From assembly GCA_026225945.1 (NCBI GenBank), contig JAMJFZ010000107.1, forward strand, positions 47,630,501 to 47,694,500: a stretch of 64,000 nt of DNA. Direction: 5' to 3'. The DNA comes from Cricetomys ansorgei (taxonomy: Eukaryota; Chordata; Mammalia; Rodentia; Nesomyidae). The position numbers and the translations under genes were made by a program. Shown here one piece after another: positions 13,390 to 27,100 of this stretch. The notes beneath the pieces were generated by a model. That model did not search any database and was not told the DNA's origin. It was given only the letters and a program-made list of their open reading frames with translations. Positions within the stretch are counted from its first letter, which is position 1; each line of letters opens with the position of its first letter.

Positions 13390-16300
13390 ACCTATCTCTT
13401 ATTTATCATCTGGATGTTTGACTCTAAAGTAGAAAGGAATGCATAGAAGATGTGATACACAAGTAAGTACAATGTTTATTAACATATACGGGTTTTTTAA
13501 TCCAAAAAACATCACTGTATTCAATAAATGTATAATAACTAATGAAAAGGAGCAAATTTATTTTCAGAAGTCAGCATTACTAATTTATATCTCTATGATA
13601 ACTTTGTTAATGTTTTCACTTACTTCTTTTGAAGGATTCATGGGCAATGTAAAAATGGTTTTCCAGTATGACCAGACAAACATTGCAAAAAGGAGATGAT
13701 AAGCCAGGAGGCACACAACTGAAATGAGAGAAACAGAATTATCATTGTAATATGCCAAATTCTACTCAGGTCATGGTATCACAGAATATCCAAATTAACC
13801 ATGATAAACTATAAAATATTATTTATATCATATTCAAATGAGCACAACTCTTTGAATAAAAACTTAAAGTCAAGATGATGTTTTTTACGTCTCTCAATGT
13901 ATTCTTACACATATATCCATGCACAGAAACCCCCATCTGTACATAGGCCCATCTTTTTACAAATTGGCTAATCAGACTTTTTCTAAGTTGTAAACATTGG
14001 GTAGTTATATAAGAGTAAACACAATATTAACCAAATGTTCAGACTTTCAGGCGTTATGAACTTTGTTTTACTGAGAGGCAGAGAAAGCAGTTCCCACATG
14101 AGAAGCCATTTGCCTGTTTGCTTAGCGTTAGTTGACACTGGTGGCTCTCTCGTGATAATGACAACATGTAAACACAGACCATCTGGACAAAGTGATTTCT
14201 GCCCGTAGGGGTTCTAATGCCTGATTTATTATACAGGACAACTGTTAAGAAAAGCATCCTGACTACTTTTTTAGATAATCTAAGCACATTTTGTATGCTT
14301 TTTTAAAGGCTTGAAGTCCTACACAAATTTAAAATAGTAATTTCATATTACTGAGGAATACTTCTGTCTGAACAATATATTTGCAGAGCTCTGAAGTAAA
14401 CAGTTGCAGAGAATGCACCAGTTTGGAATACAGACATGTTTGAGGCTGCGGATGCATATCAGTGGTGGAGCCCTTTTCTAGCACGCTCCAGGCCCCTACT
14501 CCTAACAAAACTTACATAAATAAAGAAGAATATGACATGTTTGATATTTTAAAATCTCACTAGCAATTTTTAATTCCTCTAAGGAATTATGGTATTTATA
14601 CCCGTGGAATCATTTACAACTTTAATTATCTAATATCAAACTTAAATCAGCATAACATGATTGGGGCAGAATTTCATAAATTCTGTAGGTAGATAATTCA
14701 TTTACAGAGTAGTAGTCCATGTTGGGACACGAGATTGCTCATATCCTTGTGTTTTGGAGCTACATGTATTTTGAAACAATTATGACCATTACAGAGTTCT
14801 TTGCTAAGTGTTCGACAGAATTTAGCTTGGGAATTGAGAAAAATGAGATGTCATTAACTCTATCATATTACCATATTGTCAAGGAATAATTTCTTAATCC
14901 CAACCCAATATAATGGATACAATTTGTTTTTTCAAACTGTTCTTAAGACATTTTATTTGAAACCATAGCAATAGTTTACCTTGTTCACCAATGTTTTCCA
15001 TAGACACTAGAAACAGGAAAAAATAAAAAGATAGGTTATATGTGGCTTATGTAAATAGAGGGCCGTGAAGACAAAACACATTAAAATGGATTAATAACTT
15101 GGCTTCTGTTCAAAACAGCATTCTTTAAATATTTGTCCAGCTTTATGTAGAAGAGAGACAGGCAAGCATTGTGGCAGAAGGTGAGGAGGTGGGGCTGGCA
15201 GCTGTAGTTAGCAGTGCTTCAGCAGCGTGCCTCACCCAGGATAACAGTGCTCCTCAATGTGAGCCTGTGGGCCTCCATAGATTGACTTACTGGCCTTCAA
15301 CTATAGAGTTCAGATTTTAAAAAATGGTATTCTCCAGGCGGGGCCACTACATTGCCTGAGATATTTACTGGTCTTTATGAATGGGTGACCATCAAGTCAG
15401 CTCTCTGCAAAGAACCAAATGTCTGTGCTCACGGCACACAGGCTTCACATTCTACTAGCAGAAATCCTCAGGCCTATAGCTCTAATGTCTCCCTATGTGA
15501 CACTGAGGGGCCCAGACAAGGCACTAGGAACCACCATCCCTCAAGGCTTCATCTGAAGATAGCAGTGGGATGAGAGCAAGCCACAATCAATCAATCTGAA
15601 ACAGGCCTGATCAAGAAACTGCATTCAGTAATCCACACAGTTGCTTTACCCCTGTTGTGTCTATTTATTGTGCTATCCATGCCATCTTCCTGTGCCCATG
15701 ATAACATCTTACGTAGTTTAGGCCTTCCTCGGTTGTACCAGGAGAAGGTTGCACTTTGCTTGTGTGCCTTCCCAGCGCCCCTCCCTCCCCGACACACACT
15801 CAGCTTTCCTTACTCTGGATTAAAACATGATGCAATCCTGGGGTCATGTGACAGGTTTTTTAGGAGTACCTGATCCAACCCACCTCTTTCTCAAGTATTT
15901 CCAGAGCCAGCAGAGCCCACAGCTCTAGAGGACAGCTTGTCCCATTACTGAATGGCTCTAAGAGTTAAAAAAAAATACAACTCATGCATATACTATATTG
16001 AGATTTGTTCCTGCCTGGCTTTGAACTGTAGTATTTAGATGTCTAATCTGCAGCAGTAAATAAGAGCATAAACGACAAGACCTCACATATGTAACATTGT
16101 TATACTCCTTTAAATGTTCCTCTCAGGCCAAATGTCTCATTTCCAGATCTGCCAGCTACTTTTGAGATCCAGTGAGGAAATGAACTCAGCCTAGTCTCTG
16201 ATTCATTAGCAAGCTTGTAAGACTATGCCATTTGTAAGCCAGAGATTATGATGCCTGTCTGGCTGATACTGGAAATGAGAAATGTCTTTTAAACGTTTCC

Positions 16301-19300
16301 TAGGGATGTTCAGCAGACAGCTCAGTTAGCAAAGTGCTTGCCTTGGAAGGATGGGCACTTGAGTTCAATCCCCAGTATTCACATTAAAACAAACAAAACA
16401 AAACAAAACAGGTATGACGGTATGCATTTGTAAATTCAGTGCTGGGGAGGCAAAGGCAGGTTTGAAAAAATAAGGCTGACAACTCGTGTAGAATAAAATC
16501 AGAGGTTGACCTCGGACCTCATGTGCATATGTGTACCTGCACACACATGAAGGAACAGCTACCGCCACAAACACCGAAAATGTATCCATAAACACACCTG
16601 GACACACACACACACACACACAAGAGAGGGTGGGGGTTCCTAGATTCTCAAATCTGACATGAAGTTTGCTTTCAGAGTTCACGTTCGCAGACTCCCTGTA
16701 GGAGCTTATCTCACAGCACAGGAAAGATTCAAGACCAGCTTGTTCTCTGTGACTGAACAGATTACCACACCCAAACATTTTTTTCTTTAGGCCCCTATCC
16801 CTGCCCTCCCGGGGGCTCCAAACTGATTGTAACCCTTTCCTATTGTCAGCAAAGATAATCCAAGGAAATGGAGAAGTGATTTGGTTCTGTGTTTGTGTCT
16901 ACCCCTAAATGACCCTAACGGCCATTCCAAAGATGCTGGGGCCTTAGAGAAAATGTACTTGCTAACCCATGACTCCAGTGGTCAGAACTGAAAATGGTAA
17001 AACAAAGAGACATTCAGGAAAATAAGTACAGCTAGTGTGAGCTGATAATCTTTCTGTCCTTGAACACCACTCCATTATGTGGACAATTCAGTATTACCAA
17101 TCACATTATTAACTTTATAGGCAGAATTTCAGTCATATTTTAAAGGCTATTTTTTTTTTTTTTTTGCCAATTATGGCTTGTATTTCCTCCAAAAAATAAC
17201 ATTTATTTATTTATTTATTTTGACAACATTTATACAATGAGACATAATAGTCCTGAAAAATCATGTTCAATTATACCTAAGATTATAAGGCTATCAAATT
17301 TCTTATAGATATAAGTCTTTAAATTTAGTTAACATCATCAGCCAAAGTAAATCTGTCTCGACGTGAGGGAGCAGAGGCAGAAAGAAAGCCAATACAATGT
17401 TAGCCTGGGCATCATAGGGAGACCCTGTCTTCAAGGTTGCTCATGGGTAGACCAGATGTCTACTATGTATGGGTCCCATAAAAAACCCAGCACCAAAACA
17501 AAACAAAACAAAAACCCAAAAATCTGTTTTAGTATTAATTCCTCTTATTGTTGGTGAGGGTTAGTATTATTTGAAAAATACACACATGGGTTTTTTTAAA
17601 AAAAACCTAAATGAATTAGAACTTTCTTATTGGCCTATTTATCTTTTGTTCATTGAGACCCTCTTGTATGCTCTGGATAGTAATAGAATTGTGTATAAGC
17701 AGTTTCAAATGGGAGAACGCCACTGATTAAATACTAATATCAAGACTTAGGAAATAACTTACTAACATATATGAGGACCACACTAAATTTTATTTGTATA
17801 AAAGAAATGAATGCCCTTTCCAGCATGTGTACCTAATTATTACATTTAGTGCTTCATCTTGACAATTTCAATTTAATGGCAGAGCTGTCAAATTTTAAAA
17901 TGTTCTTTCTCATTGTGTAAGAGTATGTGACATATAAAGTAATTTTCAAGTATAGCTATTTTTTCATAGATGGGCATTTAAGAAAAGGTTGCTCTTTGGA
18001 TTCAAATGCTTTTTAAATGCAAATAAACACATGAAAAATATACAATACTTTTTGAAAATATGAGTGGAACCAAGTATGATTTGGTTACTTATATCAATAT
18101 AAGAATTAAAGAGTGGACTTGGAGGTCAGAGGTTAAGGATGCTGAGTATGGTTCATCGCACCTTCATGAGGCAGCTCACAAAGCATCCCTCCTGCTATAG
18201 CTGTTATTACGGCAATCATTTTGTAAGGGATGGTGGAGTAACCTGTATAAACCTGCAACCCGCAGAGTGGGACTGACAGCATCTGTCTTTACCAGGAGCA
18301 CATCAAAACATTTCCCTTTTGACAAATTGAATACGAAATCATAGAACTTAGGATGAGCTTAGAGGGGAATTTCTGTGATCTTGTAGTACTTTTCTGTCTT
18401 CAAAGTTGCTTAACTTCAGGTTCTCCCTCAACTTTTTCTACTTTACAGGAATGTTAACAACTCTTCCTCCCTCTTTAGAGAGGTGTTTTCTTTCCTTTGG
18501 AGAAATAACGCTAGCAGGGAATATAGAAAAGAGAGCTTTTGTTTTTGTCAATTTTGTCAAATGTTTCATCTTCAGTTTGTCTGGATCTCTCTTTTATACA
18601 GTAAATGTGAGTGGGGCAGATATTTGCTTTAGTGAAGAATTAATTCTAATATGATACAAGAAAACTCAAAGTTATGTTTTTCTCAACTGCAATGAAGTTC
18701 TAAACTGGAAGTCAGGTAATTTCTAGGGCAGAATCAGTTCATGCATGGATGCTTGTGACTAGGTCAAGATAATCTGTTTCTGTTCCTGAGTAAAATCTCC
18801 TTTTTTTTTTCAATGGATACTGCCAACAAATGTATGTATCTTAATAGCAGGCTTTAAAATAATGATAGAATTATCTATAAAATACCTGGAATTTTTCTAT
18901 GAGTCAGTCAGGAGCATAATTTTTAAATAGACTAAACCAAAATTCTAGCACTGCCCCTTCCTCAAAAGCCCTTGGACTGGCACTTGAACACTTGAAACCT
19001 GGATTCTAGTCCAGTCCTCCCATACATGTTGCTGTGGTCATGGTATGCAGCTGAGTTTTGCTTTGTGAAGTTAGTAATATAACTAAATAATATTGTATTA
19101 AAACTCAAAAGCCGTATTAAAACCATATAGTTACTTTTAGAAGATGTAGTATAAATATGTTCAATATTACTATTTAATCAACTCATTAAAATTCTTATTT
19201 TGCTTTTAAATGTGTATGTGTGTGTGTGTGTGTACGTGCGCGCATGCCCGAACGTGCATTTGTTCACATGTTCAGAAGAGAGCTTCAGATTTCAGATCCT

Positions 19301-22300
19301 TATTTAACAAAAACAACAACAAAATGGTACTCATTCTTAACACAAGCAATGAGACAAAACCACACATCAGTCTTGATGAGGCACTTAGTATAATACTTGT
19401 GAAAATGTTTCCTTAAAGTGAGAAGGTTTATTTTGGGCCTCACAGTTTAACTTAATGAACACAAACTCACTTTTTTTATTAATGTGAAAAAAGATGACTA
19501 CATTCTATACTCTCCTCAGATAAGATGAATGTAATTTATTTGGGGGTGGAGTAAGAACACTTCTGTTATTACATTAAAATATTTACTTTCCATACATCCA
19601 GGGACAATCTAACCATATGCTACAATAGCACCGTGGGCCACATTCAAAACACATTTGTCTAATTTTATCTTAAATGAGTAGAATTGCTTCCTGTTTTGCT
19701 GGAGAGACTTCCACTCGTCTACTGTGCCTCCAGAACTTAAAACTCTCCCCTAGCTAACTGTGTTACAGGAATCACATCATGTTGTTGGCATGGATGGGAT
19801 ACAGGAAGAGGAGAACAGGAATGCCAAATTATCACCATGGTTACTAAACTGCTCCTGTGTACCAAGAGCAAAAACAAGCTTTCTAAGAATGACATCTTAG
19901 ACCCCATCAGACTGCGAAGCTAGGGGTTTGGGCTCCAGTTCTATTTTCTGACTATCCCACCACCTGGACTTGCTTCCTGTCTCTAACTGCCTTTACAATG
20001 TCTTATTTGTTTGTTTGTTTAGTTTTTAGCTTTTTTTTTTTTTTACAAGAAACCTGATTTTTAACATTTACCCAAATCATCCCCTCTACCACTAACTTCC
20101 TATTACTTCTTTGTCCAACCCCCATTAGTCTTTCATATCCAATATCCTATTGTAATCACTCTTGTTGACGTCACCAGTGCCTCTCCCTACTGCTAATGCT
20201 TCATGCTCCAGGAACTCCACAGATCTAACTACGCTAATTTCGGAAAACTTTGTCAAATTGACTGTGAATTTACCTTGGTTAAATTCAGCTAGTGGAAGCT
20301 TCTTAGGAGCAGAATCCTTTGTCCTTTTAGTTACTTTTCAAGAAGCTCTCGTTCATCTTTAATATACTAAAGACTGACATTGGCTTTAGAACACTGTGAT
20401 GCCGGACCTAAGAGAGACCTGCAATTGCTATGAATGTTTCCAGTTTAATTCCAACTGTATCTTCCTCTTCCTAATGTGTTAAATTTTGTTTCCCTTATAA
20501 CATATTTGCTTCCATTGATTTTGTTCTTGGAATTGACTTTGGGTCCAAGCACATACTAACATGCACTCTGCTCCTGTGTTATCTTCAGCCCTGCTTACCC
20601 TTTTTCTGATCTTTATATAACTTTTCTGTGTGATCATCATATGCCATGATGATTTTAGGGACAACACCAGAGTCCACCCTCCTCTCCCTCCTCAGGTCAC
20701 ACTCCTCCCTTCTAGTGCTCCCAACCCCTCTGGGTTTTCATAATAACACTGCCCCCCTCAACACCCCTTTGACTGTCACTTTAACGAGTCACAGGAGACC
20801 CGGACTCTAATCTAGTCCTCCCATACCTGTTACCATGATCACCATACACAACTTAGCTGAGTTATAATTTCATTGTTTAAGCAAAAAGTAGTACTTTATC
20901 TTCAGGAGTCCTCCTACTCTAAATTAAACTATTATCTTTTAACGTATTCTGGAAAAGAAAAAAAAAAAGCCCGACTTACCCTCAGTCAAAGTCATTCTAA
21001 AAATAAATTTGCCATTGGATTTACATGATCTGATTTGTGAAGGACAGGGAAGCGGCTGCAAGATGGAAATAAGGGGTAAGGATGAGGCTTCAATAGTGTA
21101 GAATTTAAACACCAAATACAGGGCTTCCCACCTGGGTTACCATGGGAGCCAGTCTTCCCTACATACATATATTACATACATCCTTGACACTCTGTGTCCC
21201 ACAGTGGATCCCTATAGAGCTCTAAAAATCTCCACCTTTTAATTAAAAAAGAAAAACCCACCACAATTTCTACCAAAATGTAAATTGATGATGAAACCAT
21301 CTCACTAAAACCAGTCTAAGATTTGAGCTGCATTTAAAACAAAATTACCTATCTTGACATCATCCTTGCAGGCTCTGGCCTACCTCTCCTGCAAAGTTAC
21401 ATCTTTGCACCAGTTGCCCTGCTTCTGAGGCCATTGTGATTGTTTCTAGAACATAGGCCTGGTTGTGTTGCTCGAGTCTGAAAAGCCCAGGTGACCCCAA
21501 ACTATGCGCTCCTTACCACCCTTCAAGTTGCAACTTGAATGTCAGCATCTCACAGAGAATCCTCCTCACCTTCATCCATTCAGCCACCCTCTTCTTTCTC
21601 TTTCTTGGCATCGAATGCATTCTCTAATTATTTTTCTTTCTTGTTTCTCTTCTGGGTCACTCACTGAGATTTGCATTCTGGCTTTATAGCTTCATTGACA
21701 TTATCTTGGCTAGTTATTTTTTTTTCCTCCTTTCTAAACATTTAGTTCATATCTCAGGACTTTTCTAAGAATTAAGTAATAAAAAAAAAATGAGAGCACT
21801 TGGCATAGAGCTTGGCATGTATTAGAGGCTCTTGGTTGAATGTGGAGGATAAAGACATGGCCAGAGAAATGAGGCAAGGTGTACCTAGGTGCTCAGTGCC
21901 AGCCATTACACACACAAAACAGGCAAGGAGAGTGGTGAACTCATAGTTTGGAGTAGGGGGTCTCGAAGCTGCTGCAGAGGAAAATGCCGAGCTGCTAGGG
22001 CTGGGTTGGGGCAAGACCTTTTATGGTGAACTTGAAAATAAAATGTAGCAAGTCACCCACCTTTGGCAAATACACAAAACAAGCTAACGGAGGGGAAAGG
22101 GCAGACTTTTCTGAGAATGCCTCTTTATGCCGTCCTGACTGGGTCTGCCCTCTCACCTCACCTCCATGAGTAGCTGAGATTACAGGGCCATGCCCAGCTG
22201 CCCACTGTGGTGAGCCTTCTCATGTTTCTTTATCCTACCCCATCTTTCCTCCTAGCTTGCCCTTCATCTTCAGCAGTGACAGTTGGTTACTTTATCGGAG

Positions 22301-24112
22301 ATGTCATAGCAAAGTAGCACAAAGTAGGGTCCTTAAAGGAGGCTAGAAAAACCAAGAACAAGGTTGGCTACCTCTGTAGCCTCCGTCCTTGGGTTACAAT
22401 GGCCACCTCCTCTCTGTGCCTTCACATCTCTTCCCTCTGTTACACTCTGCTTTCAAATTTCCTCTTCTTTTATGGACATCATACATAACGGATCAGGTCC
22501 TATCCCAGTGACCCCATTTTAGCTTAATTTAATCTCAAGTTTGAAATATTTAACCTAACACTTGAATGGAAACAGTGTTGCTTTTAACGTCTTCCAGAAA
22601 TCAGAGGTTAGGCTGAAGAGGGCAAAGGCTGGATGAAGATGAGAGGGGATCTGGGGTCAGATCTGATAACAGTGAGACTAAATTGATTTTTAAAAGGAAT
22701 TCTTGTTGAATGCTTACTATAATGCAGACAATTTGGCCTAAAGTCTTCAAATGTTCATCTCATTTTAGCCTTATAATAGTTTGTGAGGTGGGACATACTA
22801 TAGTTTTAAAATCTGAGACTTTCTCCCAGAGATAAGGTAACTTTGAACATCATTCGAATCATAAGATATGGAGCTAAGATCTAATTATCCTATCTGACCC
22901 CCAAATCTCTAAAGGATGTCATGTGGCCTTCCAGGAACTGTAACATCTTGTGCCTCATAACCATGCACCCTGCTAGGCGTCTTGGTCCTAGGTAGATCTC
23001 TTCTTTGATTGCTTCCAACTTCGATGACCTTCATTCAACTAGCCTGCCAATGCTTGACACCCGTACCATTTTGGTTACTTCTAAAGGAGTAACTGGGTTG
23101 ATGGTGACAGAAACCAGGGGTGTCCTGACTTCCAGCTCCACCAATGCAGAGGAAGAGCAATATAACCTGGCACACCTTGAGGGTACTTCCTTGATTGGAG
23201 AAGCTGCTAGTAAGGGGTGCAGAACAAGGGGCTGCCCTGACTCAGAATTCCCAGTGCTTACATTTGTGAAAAAATTAAAACCTAAATCCTCCCTGTCCCA
23301 ATAGCAGGAAAACTCCATTTTTAACCACAGCAATGTTGTGCACCACTGTGCGCAACACTGTAGTGCTAAGTATAAGTCCAATAATGGATAACAGTTTCCT
23401 AGAACTCAGTCATCTAATATGCCTGAAAAACTTTACTCCTGCTGAATGCAGTCAATCACCCCTCCCTCTTCTAGGTTCTGGAAACCACTAAACATTCTAC
23501 TCATGCCTCCAGGTTTGACTATTTTGCATCCCTTGAATCAGTGGAATAAGTATTGGCCTTTTGTGACTAGCTGATCTTGCTCAGCATAATGTTCTCCTGG
23601 TTTACTCACGACACTGCATGTGGCAGATTTAACATCCTTGCTTCAGCAATTTGATGATTACGCTAACTACCTAAGTAGCTCCATTCTACAGAAGTTAGTA
23701 TTAAGACCTAGGTTAACATTAGAGACACATTTACAGACTGTACTTAAATCATTAAGAATGGGTATATCTTTCAGTTTATCTGTTCTGAAATGGAAGCAAA
23801 GACTATATTATGACTCACTGACACTTTTGTATTGGCAAAGAAAGAGGTAATTCCCAATTACTGGCTAATGAGCAGCATGGATAAATGGGGAACTATGATA
23901 TTTAGGCTGGTTCCTTGTTGTTAGTATTCTCATTTTACACAACGGAATCCAACAATATCTATCTCAAAACAGTCAAGACAAGGGACCAGTAAAATAGCTC
24001 AGTGGGTAAAAGCACCTGCCTCAGAGCCTGAGGACCCGAGTTTGATCCCTCAGACAGACATGATGAAAGGACACTCCCAAAAGTTGTCCTCAGATCTCTA
24101 TCAACACACTGT

Positions 24113-24145
<33 letters not shown>

Positions 24146-27100
24146 AATGTAATATATACAAAAAGCAAACAAAAACAAGAGTCCCAGTGCCAGCAAAGTT
24201 TGCAGACTTTAGTGTGAGCACAACTTTATTTATTCTGCATACACTAGTAGGGCCCTCCATTTTCTACACATGGCTACAACTCAACTTCAAGTTCAAATAA
24301 TCACAGAACCTTTTCAACTCAAACCCTCTTCCTTCTCAATTTCAAATGTTCTTCCTTAAAGAAAAACTAGAGAGGTCATGAGAAATTTCTTTGAATCATG
24401 GAATATATGGTAGATGCTGGACCTTCACCAATTCTAGCTGGTTCCCATGTAATAAGCTGTCTATTGTTAAAAGGAAGGTCAAGAGAAATCTGCATACTGA
24501 GACACTTCCTTCATTAGAACCCAAATTTTATAACTGGAAGGACCATGCTAATCACATCGCCCAGTGTAACTATTATCATCTTCTTACCTATGTTTACATA
24601 TATATATCGTCTTAGTCACTTTTCTATTGCAGTCATAAAATACCATGACCAAGGCAACTCATAGAAGAAGGAGTTTATTAGGAGCTTAACAGTTTCAGAA
24701 GGTGAGTCTATGACTAACATGGTGGGGAGCATGGCAGCAGGCAGTCAGACACGGGATTAAACAGCAGCTGGGAGCTTAGATCTTGATACAGAAGCACAAG
24801 GCAGAGAGAGACTAACTGGGAATGACATGGGCTTTGAAACCTCAGGGCCGACCCCCACACCTTCTCCAACAAGGCCACACCTCCTAATTCTTTTTAAACA
24901 GTTCCACTGAGTGGGGCCCAAGTAGTCAAACAGATAAGCCTATGAGTCCATTATCATTCAAATCACCACAGATACATATTATTAACAAAGAAATTTCTAC
25001 TTGTATTTTAATTATTTTATCACTTTTTGAAAAGTATATGAACAAGTAGAAACAATCAGCTTTTCATTATTTTGTATGGTGGTGACAATTATCACAGAGG
25101 ACAAAATATATTATTTTTCCTTTCTCACTACAAAATATCAGCTATTTTATACATTAAAAGAAACAAACTGCTTCTTCAAGGAAACACAGAACTTCCTAAC
25201 ACTACCCTCACCCAGTTAGCAGCTTTCATCATGCCAAGTATTATCATATGACCAAAGAATACACACAATATATTTTAAAATTAAGCCAATATTTCTAGGT
25301 TCATAAAAAGTTATTTGACACTTAGGCAGCAGTTCACAGCTCTCCAGAGAAAGGAACCACACAAGGCTGTAATTCTAACTGCTGTGTTCACAGTACTCAC
25401 TGGAGCAGAATTTACGAGGCTGCACTTGAAGACATGAAGTGAGATGTGAAACAATGTTAGTACCCTCAGTAACTGCTACAGTTACAGCACTGGGTCACAG
25501 CCTCTGCTAAACTTCAAAGGAATCGGGCTGTGCACTAGCTTGCTCTTCAGTGTTGGACCACTGGGAATTGTGATTGCCTTTTATAACCTCACTGTTATAT
25601 GGTCACATAGTCCTTACATGTTCCTTCTTTCTTAGGCCCCAGCTTGCATTATATGATCTTTCCTTGGTTCTAGATTGCACTGCACAATGTCTGTCCCTTC
25701 TTAATTACAGCAGATTGTAAGTGTGTCCCTGCAACAATAGCACAATTGACCTGGCAGTTACTGCTGTAAACAATGAGCATTGAAGTCAGAGCAGGCTTCT
25801 CATCATCAACGAAGTTCACAGATGAAGGATTTGGATTTCTATAGCAGAATAGGGCAATATTATACAAAACCATCAGATTACATACTGTATAGATTCATTA
25901 ATATAAATGGGAAGTTATAAAATTATATTTAAAAAGGCAGTCATAAATATTTGGATTGAATTTCTTCTCTACTCAGTGTGAGAGCTCTGTTTACTTTTCC
26001 TTCTAGGATAGACCTTCTTATGGGCTTCAAGAACCATGTCCCTGATCTTCAACATGCAAGCACTATAGAGAGTTTGTCACTCATTCACTAATTATATTCA
26101 GTCCTTGGATTGTGGCTCAGGATCTAGGTAATTAATACCCAGGGTATTAATTCAAGTATACTGGTTCCCACAATTTCCCCCACTAACTCATGTCTACCCA
26201 TGATCATGGCAAGCCAGCAGCAGTTAAGTTTTCTGCCTCGAGCACACCTGATAGCCGGCATTCTCATAAGGACACACAACTCAGTAATGAAGACTCCCAT
26301 AGGGGTGTGGTGGGGCTATTCACAGCTCCCTGCTCAAGAACTTGCCATTGAGCTATGAAAGGGCGAGATAGGAAAAAAACTGACACATTTCATGGATACC
26401 CCTAGAGACTTCCACACTTGAACATCTATTTTAAGCACCTCTGGAATAATGTTCCACCAAAATTACCTACTTTGGAAAGTCTGTACAATGATCTTCCAAA
26501 AATAGTAACAGATAATGACCATATTATTCAGGAATTCCAATCCTAGGTAGCTCAAAGGAATTTAAACCAAGAATGCAAATAGATATTTGTACATATTGAT
26601 AATGGCAGCATATTCACAATTACTAAAATGGATGGAAACAGCTCAAATACTTATTGATAAACAGAATGTGGTATATACATGCAATGTCCTATTATCCAGT
26701 CTTTAAAAATGAAATTCTGCCACATGCTACAATATGGATGAACATTGGAGACATTACACATGAGGCAAACCAGGAACAGAAGGTCAAATATCATGTGTTT
26801 CCTCTCATAGAAGGTCCCTATAGACTGGAAAGACTCAAGAGTCAGAAAGCTGAACAGTGATTGTCAAGGGTGGGTTATTATTGTTTAATATATACAGAAA
26901 TTCAACTTGGGAATTTATTCTAGAGATGGATATGATTATGGGTACAATTCAAATGTACTTAACACCACTGAATCGTACACTTAAAAATGTCTGAAATAGT
27001 GAATTTTTATGCTATTTATCCTTTATCACAATAAAAACAAAACTCACCTACTCCAGAGCCTATTCTCGACCACAGATAAGTTAATATTTAACTTTAGCTG

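Larger units (their letters stand above)
8965..13623 (-). other. Zdhhc2 intron 3
   Basis: About 4.7 kb with an ID-like SINE, a short TG/TA tract, an L1 remnant, a B2/B3 SINE, a GA-rich tract and a tetranucleotide repeat, listed separately. Bases 8990-10090 and 10960-11990 show nothing I can name. The segment 12690-12840 vaguely resembles an old L2-type 3' end. Confidence 0.75.

Noticed and set aside
23005..23381. Overlapping 99- and 116-residue open frames on both strands
   Set aside because: No recognisable domain, no splice context and no retrogene signature. They lie next to an old L1 fragment.
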